From: an uncultured Nitrospira sp.
GTDB taxonomy: Bacteria > Nitrospirota > Nitrospiria > Nitrospirales > Nitrospiraceae
Reading direction: 5' to 3'
DNA: 64,000 nucleotides
Assembly: GCA_902500785.1 (NCBI GenBank)
Contig: CABVRW010000003.1
Location: 33,786 to 97,785, forward strand
This document shows, piece by piece, positions 44,216-53,796 of the stretch; the stretch's first letter is position 1, and every line of letters starts with the position of its first letter. The notes under the pieces are model-generated. The model saw only the letters and a program-made list of their open reading frames with translations. It was not told where the DNA came from and made no database searches. The translations under genes and the position numbers were made by a program.

Positions 44216-46609
44216 CTATGGCTCAACAGGAACAGGTGGGGTGTTATCCGAAGGTTGGTCCAGCTTGTAAAACTCGGTGGGATCGATTTTAGAGCCGGCA
44301 CTCTTCGTCGGCTCTGTGCCTTTGGTAAAGAGTTCCACGGTCCCATGCTGCTCATCTTGATCGGTGAGCAGGGCAGTCGTGGGATCAACTTTCACAAACA
44401 TCACCCCGTCAGGAATCTCAAACGGCACCACCGGCAACTGCTTGAGGGCGTCTTTCATGAAGGTGGTCCAAATGGGTAAGGCCGCATGCGCACCGGATTC
44501 GGTTTCGCCCAAGGGACGCCGATCATCGAAGCCCACCCACGCTCCGGTCGCAAGATTGGGCGTGGCGCCGATGAACCAGGCATCGGTAAAGTCGTTGGTG
44601 GTCCCGGTTTTCCCTGCCACCGGACGGTCAATGACCGCCTTGGCCGCTATGCCTGTTCCGCGTTGGATGACATCTTCCATCATGTTTGTAATCAGGTACG
44701 CCGTTTCACGAGAAACCACCTGCCGCGGTTGAATGGCCGCCTGTTCCAGCGTGCGACCTCCGCTGTCCTGCACACTCGCCACGGCATAGGGTTCAACCCG
44801 CAGACCCTGATTGGCAAAGACCCCGTAGACCGATACCAACTCCATGAGCCCCACGCCGGACGAGCCCAATGCCAGTGAAAGATCAGCCGTCAGCGGACTC
44901 ACGATACCGACCGTCCGTGAAAAATCGATCACGTTCCGAATACCCACTTTATCCAGAAGCCGCACCGTCGCGAGATTGTGAGAATGAATCAGTGCTTCTC
45001 GCAAACTCACAATGCCGTGGAACCGCCTGCCGTAGTTTTCAGGCTTCCAGGTCTTGTCTTCCTCTTCCTGTTCGTACACGACCGGCGCATCCAACACAAC
45101 CGTGGCCGGACTCATGCCTTGATTCATCGCCGCGGCGTAAATAATCGGCTTAAACGACGATCCCGGCTGGCGACGGGCGAGCACCGCACGATTATATTCA
45201 CTCCGCACAAAATCATACCCGCCGACCATGGCGCGAATCGCGCCGGTTTTGGGGTCAAGGGCAACCAAGGCGCCTTCAACCAGCGGGGTCTGCTCCAATC
45301 GCAAGTGCACGATCTCCTTCTCAAGCTTCTTGACTCCCACCTCGATCACATCACCCAACGCCAGCAGTTGCTTGATATTTTTGACCGGAATGGCGTCCTT
45401 CGTGGGATCTTTTCCCTTGAGATACTTCGATGCCCAGGCCATATCGTCGAAGGCCAGGCGACCCGTGCTACCGCCGATTTGGACCAGCACGTGATCCTTG
45501 CCGATCTTCCGCACCACCCCTTCCATCATATCCCCCTCGGCAAGCTTTACCGAGGGATCAGGTGCCGGCACCTCCAGTGTCGCAAGATCAATGGTACGAA
45601 GCGGACCGCGCCAGCCCTGACGCTTATCGATCTCGCGCAAGCCATTGAACATGGCGGATTCTGCGGCTTTCTGCATATCGGTATTGAGCGTGGTGAACAC
45701 TTCGAGTCCGCCCTTGTACACCATCGATTCACCGAATTTTGCCACCAGCAGTTGCCGAATATACTCCACGAAATAAGGTCCCAGATGTTCACTGCCCGGA
45801 CGACGGAAATTCAGTTTTTCAGCAGCGGCCTGCTCGCGATCAACGCCGCTGATGAACTCCGCCTCTGTCATCCGGCTCAACACATGTTCCTGCCGCTTCT
45901 TGGCCCGGTCGTAGGCTTTGAACGGCGAATAGTGACTCGGCGACTTAGGAAGGCCGGCGAGAAACGCCGATTCAGCTAGGGTCAGCGTCGAAAGCTCTTT
46001 CCCGAAATAGGTCTGGCTGGCCGCCGCCACGCCGTAGGCGCCTTGGCCGAAATAGATCTGGTTCAAATACATCTCCAGAATCTGTTCTTTCGTCAGCACC
46101 AACTCCATCTTGTAGGCGAGGATGAGTTCTCGGAGTTTTCGATCGAAGGTCCGTTCAGCCGAAAGGAACAGCGAGCGCGCCAATTGCTGCGTGATCGTGC
46201 TGGCGCCTTCAACTTTCCGGCCACCGTGGCGAATATTGGTCCAGGCGGCCCGGAGAATCCCCACGATGTCCAAACCCGGGTGTTCGAAAAATCTCGCATC
46301 CTCAGTCGCAACCACCGCCTGCGTCAGGCTCTTCGGCATGTCCTGCAGGGGTCTGAGAAATCGCCGTTCGATGAAAAATTGCCCGATCACTTGCCGGTCA
46401 TCAGAATAGACACGCGTCACCAGACTCGGCTGATAGTTCTGCAGGGGATCCAGCGACGGCAGGTCTTGAGAGAAATACCAGAGAATGCCGGCCGCACCGC
46501 CGCCACCGAGTACAATGGCCAGCAGCAGGCCGATCAGGGCAATTTTCCACCATCGCCAACGACGACGAGGCTTCTCTGGCTTATCGAGTAAGTGATCGAG
46601 TTCGGGCAT
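44216..46609 (-). CDS. mrcA: Penicillin-binding protein 1A (bifunctional, class A)
   Basis: A 797-residue peptidoglycan synthase. It has a short basic cytosolic start, one membrane anchor (about residues 24-46), a GT51 glycosyltransferase domain (EDARFFEHPG with the catalytic Glu, STITQQLARSLFL, KEQILEMYLNQIYFGQGAYGVA), an OB-like insertion and a transpeptidase domain with the nucleophile Ser in PGSSFKP (SxxK), SHN and KTGTTND. It polymerises and cross-links glycan in the periplasm. The C-terminal 30 residues are Pro/Thr/Glu-rich. It is convergent with iscX. Confidence 0.95.
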   Translation of the reverse strand: MPELDHLLDKPEKPRRRWRWWKIALIGLLLAIVLGGGGAAGILWYFSQDLPSLDPLQNYQPSLVTRVYSDDRQVIGQFFIERRFLRPLQDMPKSLTQAVVATEDARFFEHPGLDIVGILRAAWTNIRHGGRKVEGASTITQQLARSLFLSAERTFDRKLRELILAYKMELVLTKEQILEMYLNQIYFGQGAYGVAAASQTYFGKELSTLTLAESAFLAGLPKSPSHYSPFKAYDRAKKRQEHVLSRMTEAEFISGVDREQAAAEKLNFRRPGSEHLGPYFVEYIRQLLVAKFGESMVYKGGLEVFTTLNTDMQKAAESAMFNGLREIDKRQGWRGPLRTIDLATLEVPAPDPSVKLAEGDMMEGVVRKIGKDHVLVQIGGSTGRLAFDDMAWASKYLKGKDPTKDAIPVKNIKQLLALGDVIEVGVKKLEKEIVHLRLEQTPLVEGALVALDPKTGAIRAMVGGYDFVRSEYNRAVLARRQPGSSFKPIIYAAAMNQGMSPATVVLDAPVVYEQEEEDKTWKPENYGRRFHGIVSLREALIHSHNLATVRLLDKVGIRNVIDFSRTVGIVSPLTADLSLALGSSGVGLMELVSVYGVFANQGLRVEPYAVASVQDSGGRTLEQAAIQPRQVVSRETAYLITNMMEDVIQRGTGIAAKAVIDRPVAGKTGTTNDFTDAWFIGATPNLATGAWVGFDDRRPLGETESGAHAALPIWTTFMKDALKQLPVVPFEIPDGVMFVKVDPTTALLTDQDEQHGTVELFTKGTEPTKSAGSKIDPTEFYKLDQPSDNTPPVPVEP

Positions 46610-46734
46610 GCAGTAGGATAGTTGCGAGGAAAGGAGTCAACCCGCGACAACCCCACCATACAATGCGCACCTGACAAACTCAAGCAAGGTTCGAATCATC
46701 GTCGGACGAGACCTAGAGCGAAAATGCAAACTGG

Positions 46735-46766
46735 GCTTGTGGGACTGCTTTACAATCAGGTATACT
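46735..46766 (+). promoter_or_regulatory. Candidate typA promoter
   Basis: TTGTGG and TATACT are separated by 18 bp at about 46737-46766. Transcription would start near 46773, just before a terminator hairpin and 60 bases before the typA start codon. Confidence 0.45.
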
Positions 46767-46776
46767 CCACAGGTTA

Positions 46777-46807
46777 AGACGCCTTCATAGGAAGGCGTCT
46801 TTTTTTT
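46777..46807 (+). terminator. Intrinsic terminator in the typA leader
   Basis: A perfect nine-bp stem (AGACGCCTT / AAGGCGTCT) with a six-base loop is followed by a run of T. It lies between the candidate promoter and typA. No gene ends upstream on this strand, because the next gene to the left runs the other way. It may attenuate typA transcription or end a short leader RNA. Confidence 0.75.
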
Positions 46808-46831
46808 GGCACTCTCACGGCATTGGAGATT

Positions 46832-48715
46832 ATGAACACCTCAGCGCCCTCATCCACCACCGCGGGTCTGCACGCGCCGCAAGGTCGTCGGACCGACATT
46901 CGCAACATCGCCATCATTGCACACGTCGACCACGGAAAGACGACTCTCGTCGATGCCGTGCTGCGGCAGACCCACGTCCATCGTAAAATCGATGACATGG
47001 GCGAACGCATCATGGACTCCATGGATCAGGAACGCGAGCGTGGCATTACAATCCGAGCCAAGAATGCCAGCGTCACCTATAAGGGTGTGAAGATCAACAT
47101 CGTCGATACCCCGGGCCACGCCGACTTCGGCGGCGAAGTCGAGCGGACGCTCCGCATGGTGGATGGCGTGCTGATCCTTGTCGATGCAAAAGAAGGCCCG
47201 ATGCCGCAGACCACGTTTGTCTTGCGGAAAGCGCTGGCACTGGGACATAAAGCCATCGTCGTCATCAATAAGATCGACCGCCCGGATGCCGTCATCGATG
47301 ATGTCGTCAACCGTACCTTCGATCTCTTCGTGCACTTGGGCGCCACCGACGAACAGCTGGATTTTCCCATTGTCTACACCTCGGCGATCAAGGGCGTTGC
47401 CACATTGGACCTGAAGCAACCGGGGACGGAGATTGCGCCGCTCCTGGAAACCATTCTCGACAAGATCCCCGCGCCGGCCATCAACCGCGACGCCCCGTTC
47501 CAGCTCCTCGTCCTGGCCTTGGCCCAGGATTCTTATAAAGGGAAAATGGGGATCGGAAAGATTCAATCCGGCTCGATTGCCCGACGTCAGAACGTGGTGA
47601 CCCTCACCAAAGACGGCGGTCAGGTCCCCGGGAAAATTTCCGATCTTGCCGTGTTTTCAGGTCTTGAGCGCACCGATGCCGAAACGGCTGAAGCCGGTGA
47701 AATCGTAGCCCTCTCCGGGCTGGAAGAAGTGAACATCGGCGACACCATTGCCGATCCGGCCAATCCCGTCGCGCTCCCGCGTGTGACGATCGATGAACCG
47801 ACCGTGCAGATGACCTTTTCGGTGAACAACAGCCCGTTCGCCGGCCGCGAAGGGAAATATCTCACGTCACGCCACCTTCGCGAACGGCTGTTCAAAGAGT
47901 TGGAAACCAACGTTTCGTTGCGGGTGCAGGAAACCGACAGCGCCGATCGATTCCTCGTGGCCGGCCGCGGCGAACTCCATCTCGGCGTGCTCATCGAACA
48001 GATGCGCCGTGAAGGGTATGAGCTGCAGATTTCACAGCCTGAGGTGATTCTTCACCGAGAGGGCGATACGGTCACGGAACCATTCGAAGAACTGACGATC
48101 CAGGTCCCCTCTGAATATCAGGGGCAGGTCATTGAAGAAATCGGCAAACGACGAGGCGAACTTCGCCATATGAAGCTTGTGCATTCCGAAGGCACCGCCA
48201 GCGAAATGCACATCGAGTACCACATCCCGACACGCGGCATTATCGGCCTCAAGAACATCTTGCTGGCGAAGACACGTGGCACCATTATCTTGCACCACGT
48301 ATTTTCCGGTTATGCCCCAGCGGACGAAAAGGCGCTCCTCGTGGCGCCCCATGGGTCATTGGTTGCCTTCGAGGCAGGGACCAGCACCGCCTATGCTCTC
48401 TTCATGACTCAGGAGCGCGGCGAGTTGTTTATCGGGGCTTCGGTCGAAGTCTATCAAGGGATGGTCGTCGGCCAAAACAGCCGAGACGAAGACCTCGACG
48501 TGAACGTGTGCAAGCAGAAACAACTAAGCAACATGCGCGCCGCCGGCACGGACGAGGCGTTGGTGCTGACGCCGCCACGTGAAATGTCGTTGGAGTTCGC
48601 CATGGAGTATATCGGCCAGGACGAGTTGGTCGAAGTGACGCCGAAACATCTGCGTCTCCGAAAACGGCTTCTAAACCCAGACGATCGTCGGAAAGCCAAG
48701 AAGAGCTCCAAATAA
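46832..48715 (+). CDS. typA: Ribosome-associated GTPase TypA/BipA
   Basis: A 627-residue translational GTPase. AHVDHGKTT (G1), RGITI (G2), DTPGHADF (G3) and NKID (G4) mark the G domain; EF-G-like domains III and V and the BipA-specific C-terminal domain follow. It is involved in ribosome assembly and stress adaptation. ATG 46832 is used; an in-frame TTG at 46823 is an alternative. The N-terminal extension of about 20 residues before the G domain is slightly longer than usual. Confidence 0.95.
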   Translation: MNTSAPSSTTAGLHAPQGRRTDIRNIAIIAHVDHGKTTLVDAVLRQTHVHRKIDDMGERIMDSMDQERERGITIRAKNASVTYKGVKINIVDTPGHADFGGEVERTLRMVDGVLILVDAKEGPMPQTTFVLRKALALGHKAIVVINKIDRPDAVIDDVVNRTFDLFVHLGATDEQLDFPIVYTSAIKGVATLDLKQPGTEIAPLLETILDKIPAPAINRDAPFQLLVLALAQDSYKGKMGIGKIQSGSIARRQNVVTLTKDGGQVPGKISDLAVFSGLERTDAETAEAGEIVALSGLEEVNIGDTIADPANPVALPRVTIDEPTVQMTFSVNNSPFAGREGKYLTSRHLRERLFKELETNVSLRVQETDSADRFLVAGRGELHLGVLIEQMRREGYELQISQPEVILHREGDTVTEPFEELTIQVPSEYQGQVIEEIGKRRGELRHMKLVHSEGTASEMHIEYHIPTRGIIGLKNILLAKTRGTIILHHVFSGYAPADEKALLVAPHGSLVAFEAGTSTAYALFMTQERGELFIGASVEVYQGMVVGQNSRDEDLDVNVCKQKQLSNMRAAGTDEALVLTPPREMSLEFAMEYIGQDELVEVTPKHLRLRKRLLNPDDRRKAKKSSK

Positions 48716-48752
48716 CCACGGCAGGCGCTCCGCGCCTCGCTGTGCGGCCGGC

Positions 48753-49508
48753 ATGAAGATTCGGAAAAAAGCCCCGAAGCCTGCGCCCTCGAAGCCGCCG
48801 CTCTACCTGGTCGGCTATCGCGGAGGGCCACCGTCCATCGACGAGCTGAAGATCTGGTACGACCTTCAGTACGGAGGACCACTCACCTATCTCGATCGTG
48901 AGGCCGGAGGCCGAGTCAACGCCAACCATGGCCCCTGGCGCACGCAAGTCCTGACCAGTCTTTCAGAACCCGATACTACGCAGTGGCGCCCCATGCTGTC
49001 CTGGGATCACCCGCAGCTCGGAGCCGTCTCACCCACCACCAGCGCCCCAAGTACCATCACCGATACCGTGCTGGTTGCCGCTCGGCTGGCCCGCGGGCTG
49101 ACATTGCTCACTCAAGGGACAGCGTTCGATGTTCTGTGCCACGAGTATTTGAATCCTTCGGATTGGAATGACCGACCATTGAATGTTTTTTCACCTTGCG
49201 ACCACGTCACCGTCCAGCACAGCGAGGGCAACGATGACGCATCCGAATGGTTCCATACGCTGGGCCTGAACAAGTTCGGCTTGGACGAATTGGAAGTCAT
49301 TCAGCCACGTGGACTTCCGGACTCCGACACCATCGCCCTGTTGAAGTCAGCCGTCGATAGTGTATTGCGAGTCGGCCAGAATCAAAAAGTCGGAACCTGT
49401 GTAGACTTGCCCACCCTCGCCCAAACCATTCGGTTCATCAAACATCGCACGGCAGCGCCGACTGGTCGCATGATGGCGTTCCGACAAATCACCACCGATC
49501 CGCTCTAG
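48753..49508 (+). CDS. Conserved-looking protein of unknown function
   Basis: A 251-residue soluble protein with a basic N-terminus (KIRKKAPKPAPSKPP) and an alpha/beta body. No signal peptide, membrane segment or catalytic motif is recognised. It follows typA by 37 bp on the same strand and may be cotranscribed. I assign no function. Confidence 0.6.
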   Translation: MKIRKKAPKPAPSKPPLYLVGYRGGPPSIDELKIWYDLQYGGPLTYLDREAGGRVNANHGPWRTQVLTSLSEPDTTQWRPMLSWDHPQLGAVSPTTSAPSTITDTVLVAARLARGLTLLTQGTAFDVLCHEYLNPSDWNDRPLNVFSPCDHVTVQHSEGNDDASEWFHTLGLNKFGLDELEVIQPRGLPDSDTIALLKSAVDSVLRVGQNQKVGTCVDLPTLAQTIRFIKHRTAAPTGRMMAFRQITTDPL

Positions 49509-49668
49509 ATCGTCGCCTGACAAATTCCACACATCATCACACAATCAATTGATTACGGCCTCGCCTGGCCGTTCCTAGGCCTTCTGGCCCCGTTGACAAG
49601 GTTTTTCCAGGCGTGGTACCACGAAAGGGTTTTGCGTAACGCTGTAGGTCTAACCTAGGAGGATTTCA

Positions 49669-50139
49669 ATGAGTGATGTGGCTGCAGAAATTAAAGTCGG
49701 CGATACCGCGCCGGATTTCACATTAAAAGATCAGGACCAGAAGGACGTGAAATTGAGCGAGTACAAGGGCAAGAAGAACGTCGTGCTGGCGTTCTACCCG
49801 CTCGACTGGAGCCCGGTCTGTCAAGGTGAGAACAAGTGCTTGACCGATGACTTCCCGAAGTTCCAAGGCGCCAATTCGGAGCTGTTCGGCATCAGCTGCG
49901 ACAGCTTTTTCTCCCACAAGGCCTGGGCGGATTCCCTGGACCTCAAGCACCGCCTCCTCTCCGACTTCAACCGCGAAGTCGTCAAGAAGTACGGGTTGTA
50001 TTTCGAACCGCTGAATTGCGGCAAGCGCGCGACGGTCATCGTCGACAAGAACGGCAAAGTCGCCTATGTCAAAGTTCAGGAAATCAAGGTGGCGCGGGAA
50101 GATAAGGACATTCTCGCCGCCCTCGAGAAGCTGAGCTAA
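49669..50139 (+). CDS. Peroxiredoxin (AhpC/TSA, BCP- or AhpE-like)
   Basis: A 156-residue thiol peroxidase. Peroxidatic Cys51 is in [10 protein letters not shown]; the usual Thr/Ser three residues before the Cys is present (Ser48). Cys57 and Cys117 are possible resolving residues. It reduces peroxides at the expense of thioredoxin or another thiol. AGGAGG precedes the ATG, and a TTGACA box lies at 49593-49598. A thioredoxin-like gene follows after 74 bp. Confidence 0.92.
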   Translation: MSDVAAEIKVGDTAPDFTLKDQDQKDVKLSEYKGKKNVVLAFYPLDWSPVCQGENKCLTDDFPKFQGANSELFGISCDSFFSHKAWADSLDLKHRLLSDFNREVVKKYGLYFEPLNCGKRATVIVDKNGKVAYVKVQEIKVAREDKDILAALEKLS

Positions 50140-50152
50140 GCTCCATGATAGG

Positions 50153-50189
50153 GACCGAGGGGGGGCGACCAGGACGCCCCCCCTCGGTC
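50153..50189. terminator. Perfect 15-bp hairpin between peroxiredoxin and thioredoxin-like genes
   Basis: Arms GACCGAGGGGGGGCG and CGCCCCCCCTCGGTC are fully complementary with a seven-base loop. The stem is very GC-rich (seven consecutive G-C pairs) but is followed by ATCCCTC rather than a T-run. It may protect the upstream mRNA or terminate inefficiently so that the downstream gene is expressed at a lower level. Confidence 0.6.
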
Positions 50190-50213
50190 ATCCCTCATAC
50201 CAGAGGAGAGACA

Positions 50214-50546
50214 ATGAGCGGCACCGTCCAAGACGTTCGAGACGAGAACTATAAAGAATTTATCGACAGCGCAGGAGCAGTGGTGTCGTACGGCTTAGCC
50301 ACCTGCGAGCCTTGCAAACAGTATGATCCGATCCTCGAAGAAACCGCCGCGAAGTTTCCCGCCATCAAGATCGGCAAAGCCAAAATGCACGTGCCGGGGC
50401 GATGCCGTGAAATCAAGAAAGCGCATACGTTTGAGACTTACCCCACCACACATTTCTTCGCGCAGGGCAAACTGCTGCTGACTCGTGAAGGAGTGGTCGA
50501 ACCAGCCGAGTTGGCCGCATTGATCTCCGACCATCTGCTGAAGTAA
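50214..50546 (+). CDS. Thioredoxin-like protein with CEPC site
   Basis: A 110-residue thioredoxin fold with active site CEPC in LATCEPCKQYDP and a cis-Pro loop at TYPTTHFF. AGGAGAG precedes the ATG. Its place after the peroxiredoxin gene suggests it recycles that enzyme. CEPC differs from the common CGPC. A cytosolic location is likely, as no signal peptide is seen. Confidence 0.82.
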   Translation: MSGTVQDVRDENYKEFIDSAGAVVSYGLATCEPCKQYDPILEETAAKFPAIKIGKAKMHVPGRCREIKKAHTFETYPTTHFFAQGKLLLTREGVVEPAELAALISDHLLK

Positions 50547-50736
50547 CACCATCCCCGGCTCCCGATAATCCTCATCCAATCCACGGACAAGTCTCACCTC
50601 GTATCCATCCCTAAAAGACCATGAACGCTGCGCAACGACCCTCCACCCCACATTTTCGCGCGCAAACGGGATACAATGTGTGAGTGTGAAGCAACACCAG
50701 TTTTTGATCTATCTCACAACTGATCACCATCGTACA

Positions 50737-51591
50737 ATGCGAACACTGCGAGCTTTCTCATGTGCCGTCACGCTGCTATACTGTCTGCCGTTCATAGGTC
50801 ATACTGAGGCGAAGGATATCTCGCCTTCCTCTGTACATTCAGTCGCCGCGAACCGATCCACCTTCAGCCCAGCCGAGTCTCACGCTACGCTCATCGGCAC
50901 TCACCGTGACGCGCCGATGGTGCTCATCCCTACCGGCGAGTTCGCCATGGGTAGCGACCGCGGACAGGATGATGAGCAACCGATCCACCGCGTTTCGGTC
51001 ACAGCCTTTCATCTTGATGCGTATGAAGTCACTGTGTCCAGCTATGCCGAGTTTCTCACTACCCAAAAGGCGGACGTACCGTTCAAGTGGAACGAGGCCA
51101 CGACAGGATCTCACGGGAACAAACCGGTGTTGGGTGTCAATTGGTACGATGCGCGCGATTACTGCCGCTGGGTCGGGAAACGACTGCCGACAGAAGCAGA
51201 ATGGGAACTGGCTGCACGCGGGACGGAGGGACGGATCTACCCGTGGGGGAGTGTTCATCCGACCAAGAGCCATGCCAATGCGGGCCAGGCCAAGTGGCGA
51301 GGATATGACACCCTCAACAATATTGGGCGCTACGAACTAGGGAAAACTCCGAACGGTGTGTACGACCTGGCTGGAAATCTCTGGGAATGGGTTGCCGACT
51401 GGTATGATCCCACCTACTACCAGTATAGCTCGCGTGACAACCCACCTGGGCCTTCCGCGGGGCCGCTCAGAGCTCTACGCGGCGGAGCCTGGAACAGTGA
51501 TTCCCAGGCTATTCGCTCGTCAAATCGTGCAGGATACTCGCCTGATGCCAGACGGAACGATGTCGGGTTTCGCTGCGCGAGAGACAGGTAA
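50737..51591 (+). CDS. Exported formylglycine-generating-enzyme-like protein
   Basis: A 284-residue protein with a signal peptide (about residues 1-26) and an FGE/SUMF1-type domain. It has PTGEFAMGSDRGQDDEQP, DAYEVTVSSYAEFL, GVNWYDARDYCRWVGKRLPTEAEWE, GNLWEWVADWYD, RGGAWNSD and the closing GFRCARD. Only one Cys is present in the C-terminal loop, whereas copper-type FGE enzymes use two, so it is more likely a structural or other family member than a sulfatase maturase. ATG 50737 gives the signal peptide. Confidence 0.82.
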   Translation: MRTLRAFSCAVTLLYCLPFIGHTEAKDISPSSVHSVAANRSTFSPAESHATLIGTHRDAPMVLIPTGEFAMGSDRGQDDEQPIHRVSVTAFHLDAYEVTVSSYAEFLTTQKADVPFKWNEATTGSHGNKPVLGVNWYDARDYCRWVGKRLPTEAEWELAARGTEGRIYPWGSVHPTKSHANAGQAKWRGYDTLNNIGRYELGKTPNGVYDLAGNLWEWVADWYDPTYYQYSSRDNPPGPSAGPLRALRGGAWNSDSQAIRSSNRAGYSPDARRNDVGFRCARDR

Positions 51592-51605
51592 TCGCCGGAC
51601 GGTCG

Positions 51606-52358
51606 TTAGAACAGGCGGGAGCTGAAGGTCGGCTCTTCAAGAGTCCGTAGGGCTTGATGGATCTCGTCCTGAGGATCCGCGTGCCGTAGGCGAATCTTAA
51701 ACACTACCCGCCGACTCTTGTCTCGATCGAGGACACGTCCGTCATCCATGACCAAGTCCTGCCGACCTCGTCCGCTGGCAGACGTCTTTTCGTGAAAACA
51801 ACGATAGGCCCAGGGCGCTGAGTCCTGAATGACTTCCAGCCCCTTGACCATCACATTCAACGAGCGCTCTTGGCTCAATTTCAAGTTGTAGATGTCCGAC
51901 CCGCGATCGTCGGTATGCCCTTCGATCACCAGCGAGTCGATTCGATCCCGCATGGCGCCACACAACAGTGCGGCATAGGTCGGCATGGCATCCGCCAAGA
52001 ATCGATCCGCCACCGACGAGAGCCTTCCCTTGCCGAACTCAAAATTCAGCAGGGCGTCCGGCACGACGATCCGTACGACATGAGGATCCTCGGGATCGGC
52101 ATCCAGCGCGAGGTCGAACCGTTGGAAATGATCGCGCAACAGACCCTTGATATCATCCGCCGTTGTCCTGGCCATCTTACGATCCGGCACCGGTGTGGGG
52201 GCAGACACCTTCGTCTGTGGCTCCGTTTCAGATACCTTGGTGACATAGGCACTGAACAGCAGAATAAAAATCACGGCGAGCGATGTCATCAGATCCGTCA
52301 CTCCGATGGTGAGAACCGAAGCGTGCTCCTGGGAATCCTGTGAGGGGTGTGTGCGCAT
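51606..52358 (-). CDS. ZorB/MotB-like protein with OmpA domain
   Basis: A 250-residue protein with a single N-terminal membrane helix (about residues 20-40, in the context TDLMTSLAVIFILLFSAYV, where the Asp could be the proton or sodium site as in MotB). After a linker comes an OmpA-type peptidoglycan-binding domain (about 130-220) with IEGHTDDRGSD and LSQERS. It follows its MotA-like partner by two bases. Length and layout match ZorB of Zorya systems and other MotB-like stators. ATG 52358 is preferred to GTG 52370. Confidence 0.78.
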   Translation of the reverse strand: MRTHPSQDSQEHASVLTIGVTDLMTSLAVIFILLFSAYVTKVSETEPQTKVSAPTPVPDRKMARTTADDIKGLLRDHFQRFDLALDADPEDPHVVRIVVPDALLNFEFGKGRLSSVADRFLADAMPTYAALLCGAMRDRIDSLVIEGHTDDRGSDIYNLKLSQERSLNVMVKGLEVIQDSAPWAYRCFHEKTSASGRGRQDLVMDDGRVLDRDKSRRVVFKIRLRHADPQDEIHQALRTLEEPTFSSRLF

Positions 52359-52359
52359 C

Positions 52360-53598
52360 TCAGACCGCACCCTTCATCGAGGTGCCTTGCCGCCAATTCG
52401 CAAACCACCGCAGCCCGAGCATGCTGTCATCAGGCACGGCTTCTTGGGTGGACTCTGACGTCAGCGTGTCATCGAACAGGGTCGATTCAAACTCACTCTC
52501 CCTTGGCTCCCGTTTGTGATCGCGCTTGAGCTCTTCCACCGATCGGGCGAGCGTTTGAATCGCCTGGTTCAATTCCTGAATCGGAGCCGCTATTGTCTGC
52601 TGCATGACCCGCGACAATTCCTCCGCCAAGCGATCCGGGGCGGCGGACCGGCTGCCAGGCTCTCGCCGGCTCAGCACCTCCACAGCTTCCCTCAGTGCAG
52701 TCACGGTGGGACTGAGTCGATCGCTGAGAGTCCCCACGAGACGATCGCCGAGATCCCCAGGCACCGCACCCATGGCAGCAGCAGCCGTCGCTTGTGACGA
52801 CCCGGCACCCGGCGTGAAATTCTCCAACATCTGTTCCATGGTTTTACGCGGGAACAACTCATCGACCATGGTGACAAACTGTTGCTGAGTCGTGCCCAGC
52901 CGATGCAGGGCGGACTTCTCCAGGAGCACAAAGAGGTTGGCGCAGAGCAGCCCGACAATCGACGTGAGAAACTTCCCTGCCAATCCGTTAATCAGCCCTT
53001 GAATACCCACAATATGTGACCCATCCGCATGGAGTTTGCTCAGGCCGATGAGGATGGCCAAAAAGGTGAGCAGCAGACCTCCGCCCGTGATCAAAGAAGG
53101 AAACTGATGATAAAAAGCCAGATTCAACCGGCTATTCAACAGATCGCGCGGGAAGAATTCCGCCGCCGTGCGCGTCGCAAACACTTTCGGCTCGATAAAC
53201 CAGGCGGTGCGTTCCACGATGAAGGTCTTGCGAAAATGCAACCACGCCTGTTCGAGACGCGGCTCTCGACGCATGGCTTTATCGAGCGTGTGGAGATCAT
53301 CTAAATCCACCCGGTCCGATTGAGCACTGGACGGATGCGCAGCTTTCTTCATCTCACTCAAGCTGGGAACCGTCAGCCACTCTGATTGCAAGCTCTTCCG
53401 ACCGGCAACGAGGTTCGTCAAGGTCGGCCATACGCGAGTGTAGCAACCCTGCACACTGGAAATTGCCGTGCTCAGCCGCCCCGCGTGCCACAGAAACAGG
53501 ACGATCAACCCGCCGGAACCGAGCCAGCTCAACATGGGACTGTGGAGCTCTCCAATGAGCGTCACGTCTTGGCTGAAGAATTCCCAAATAGACATCAT
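52360..53598 (-). CDS. ZorA/MotA-like membrane motor protein
   Basis: A 412-residue protein. One N-terminal membrane helix (about 22-42) is followed by a cytosolic stretch and a MotA/TolQ/ExbB-type helix pair: PSLITGGGLLLTFLAILIGL (about 165-185) and LTSIVGLLCANLFVLLEK (about 207-225). A long helical cytosolic tail (about 225-390) follows. This matches ZorA, which has a MotA-like core with a long coiled-coil tail, though the tail here is shorter. ATG 53598 has GGAGGTG upstream. It would form an ion-driven rotary stator with the adjacent ZorB-like protein. No ZorC, ZorD or ZorE neighbour is present. Confidence 0.75.
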   Translation of the reverse strand: MMSIWEFFSQDVTLIGELHSPMLSWLGSGGLIVLFLWHAGRLSTAISSVQGCYTRVWPTLTNLVAGRKSLQSEWLTVPSLSEMKKAAHPSSAQSDRVDLDDLHTLDKAMRREPRLEQAWLHFRKTFIVERTAWFIEPKVFATRTAAEFFPRDLLNSRLNLAFYHQFPSLITGGGLLLTFLAILIGLSKLHADGSHIVGIQGLINGLAGKFLTSIVGLLCANLFVLLEKSALHRLGTTQQQFVTMVDELFPRKTMEQMLENFTPGAGSSQATAAAAMGAVPGDLGDRLVGTLSDRLSPTVTALREAVEVLSRREPGSRSAAPDRLAEELSRVMQQTIAAPIQELNQAIQTLARSVEELKRDHKREPRESEFESTLFDDTLTSESTQEAVPDDSMLGLRWFANWRQGTSMKGAV

Positions 53599-53796
53599 CG
53601 CGTCAGCACCTCCGGCTCGAAACGGGCAATCCATCCGACTCAGACCCGACTCACTTCAACTTTCAGGCCAGATTGCTTATTCGATAGAGGCTGCTATATT
53701 TCAATGGGTTGTACCGAGCGGTCTCAGGAGAATCCAGACCGCTCGGCAAGAACTGCCGACGAAGAGGAAGCTTTCTGCAGCCCACGTACGAGCGCC

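Noticed and set aside
50737..51591. A true sulfatase-maturing FGE
   Set aside because: Only one of the two C-terminal catalytic cysteines is present and no sulfatase gene is nearby.
51606..53598. A complete Zorya defence system
   Set aside because: No ZorC, ZorD or ZorE-like gene is adjacent on either strand, so only the motor pair can be claimed.
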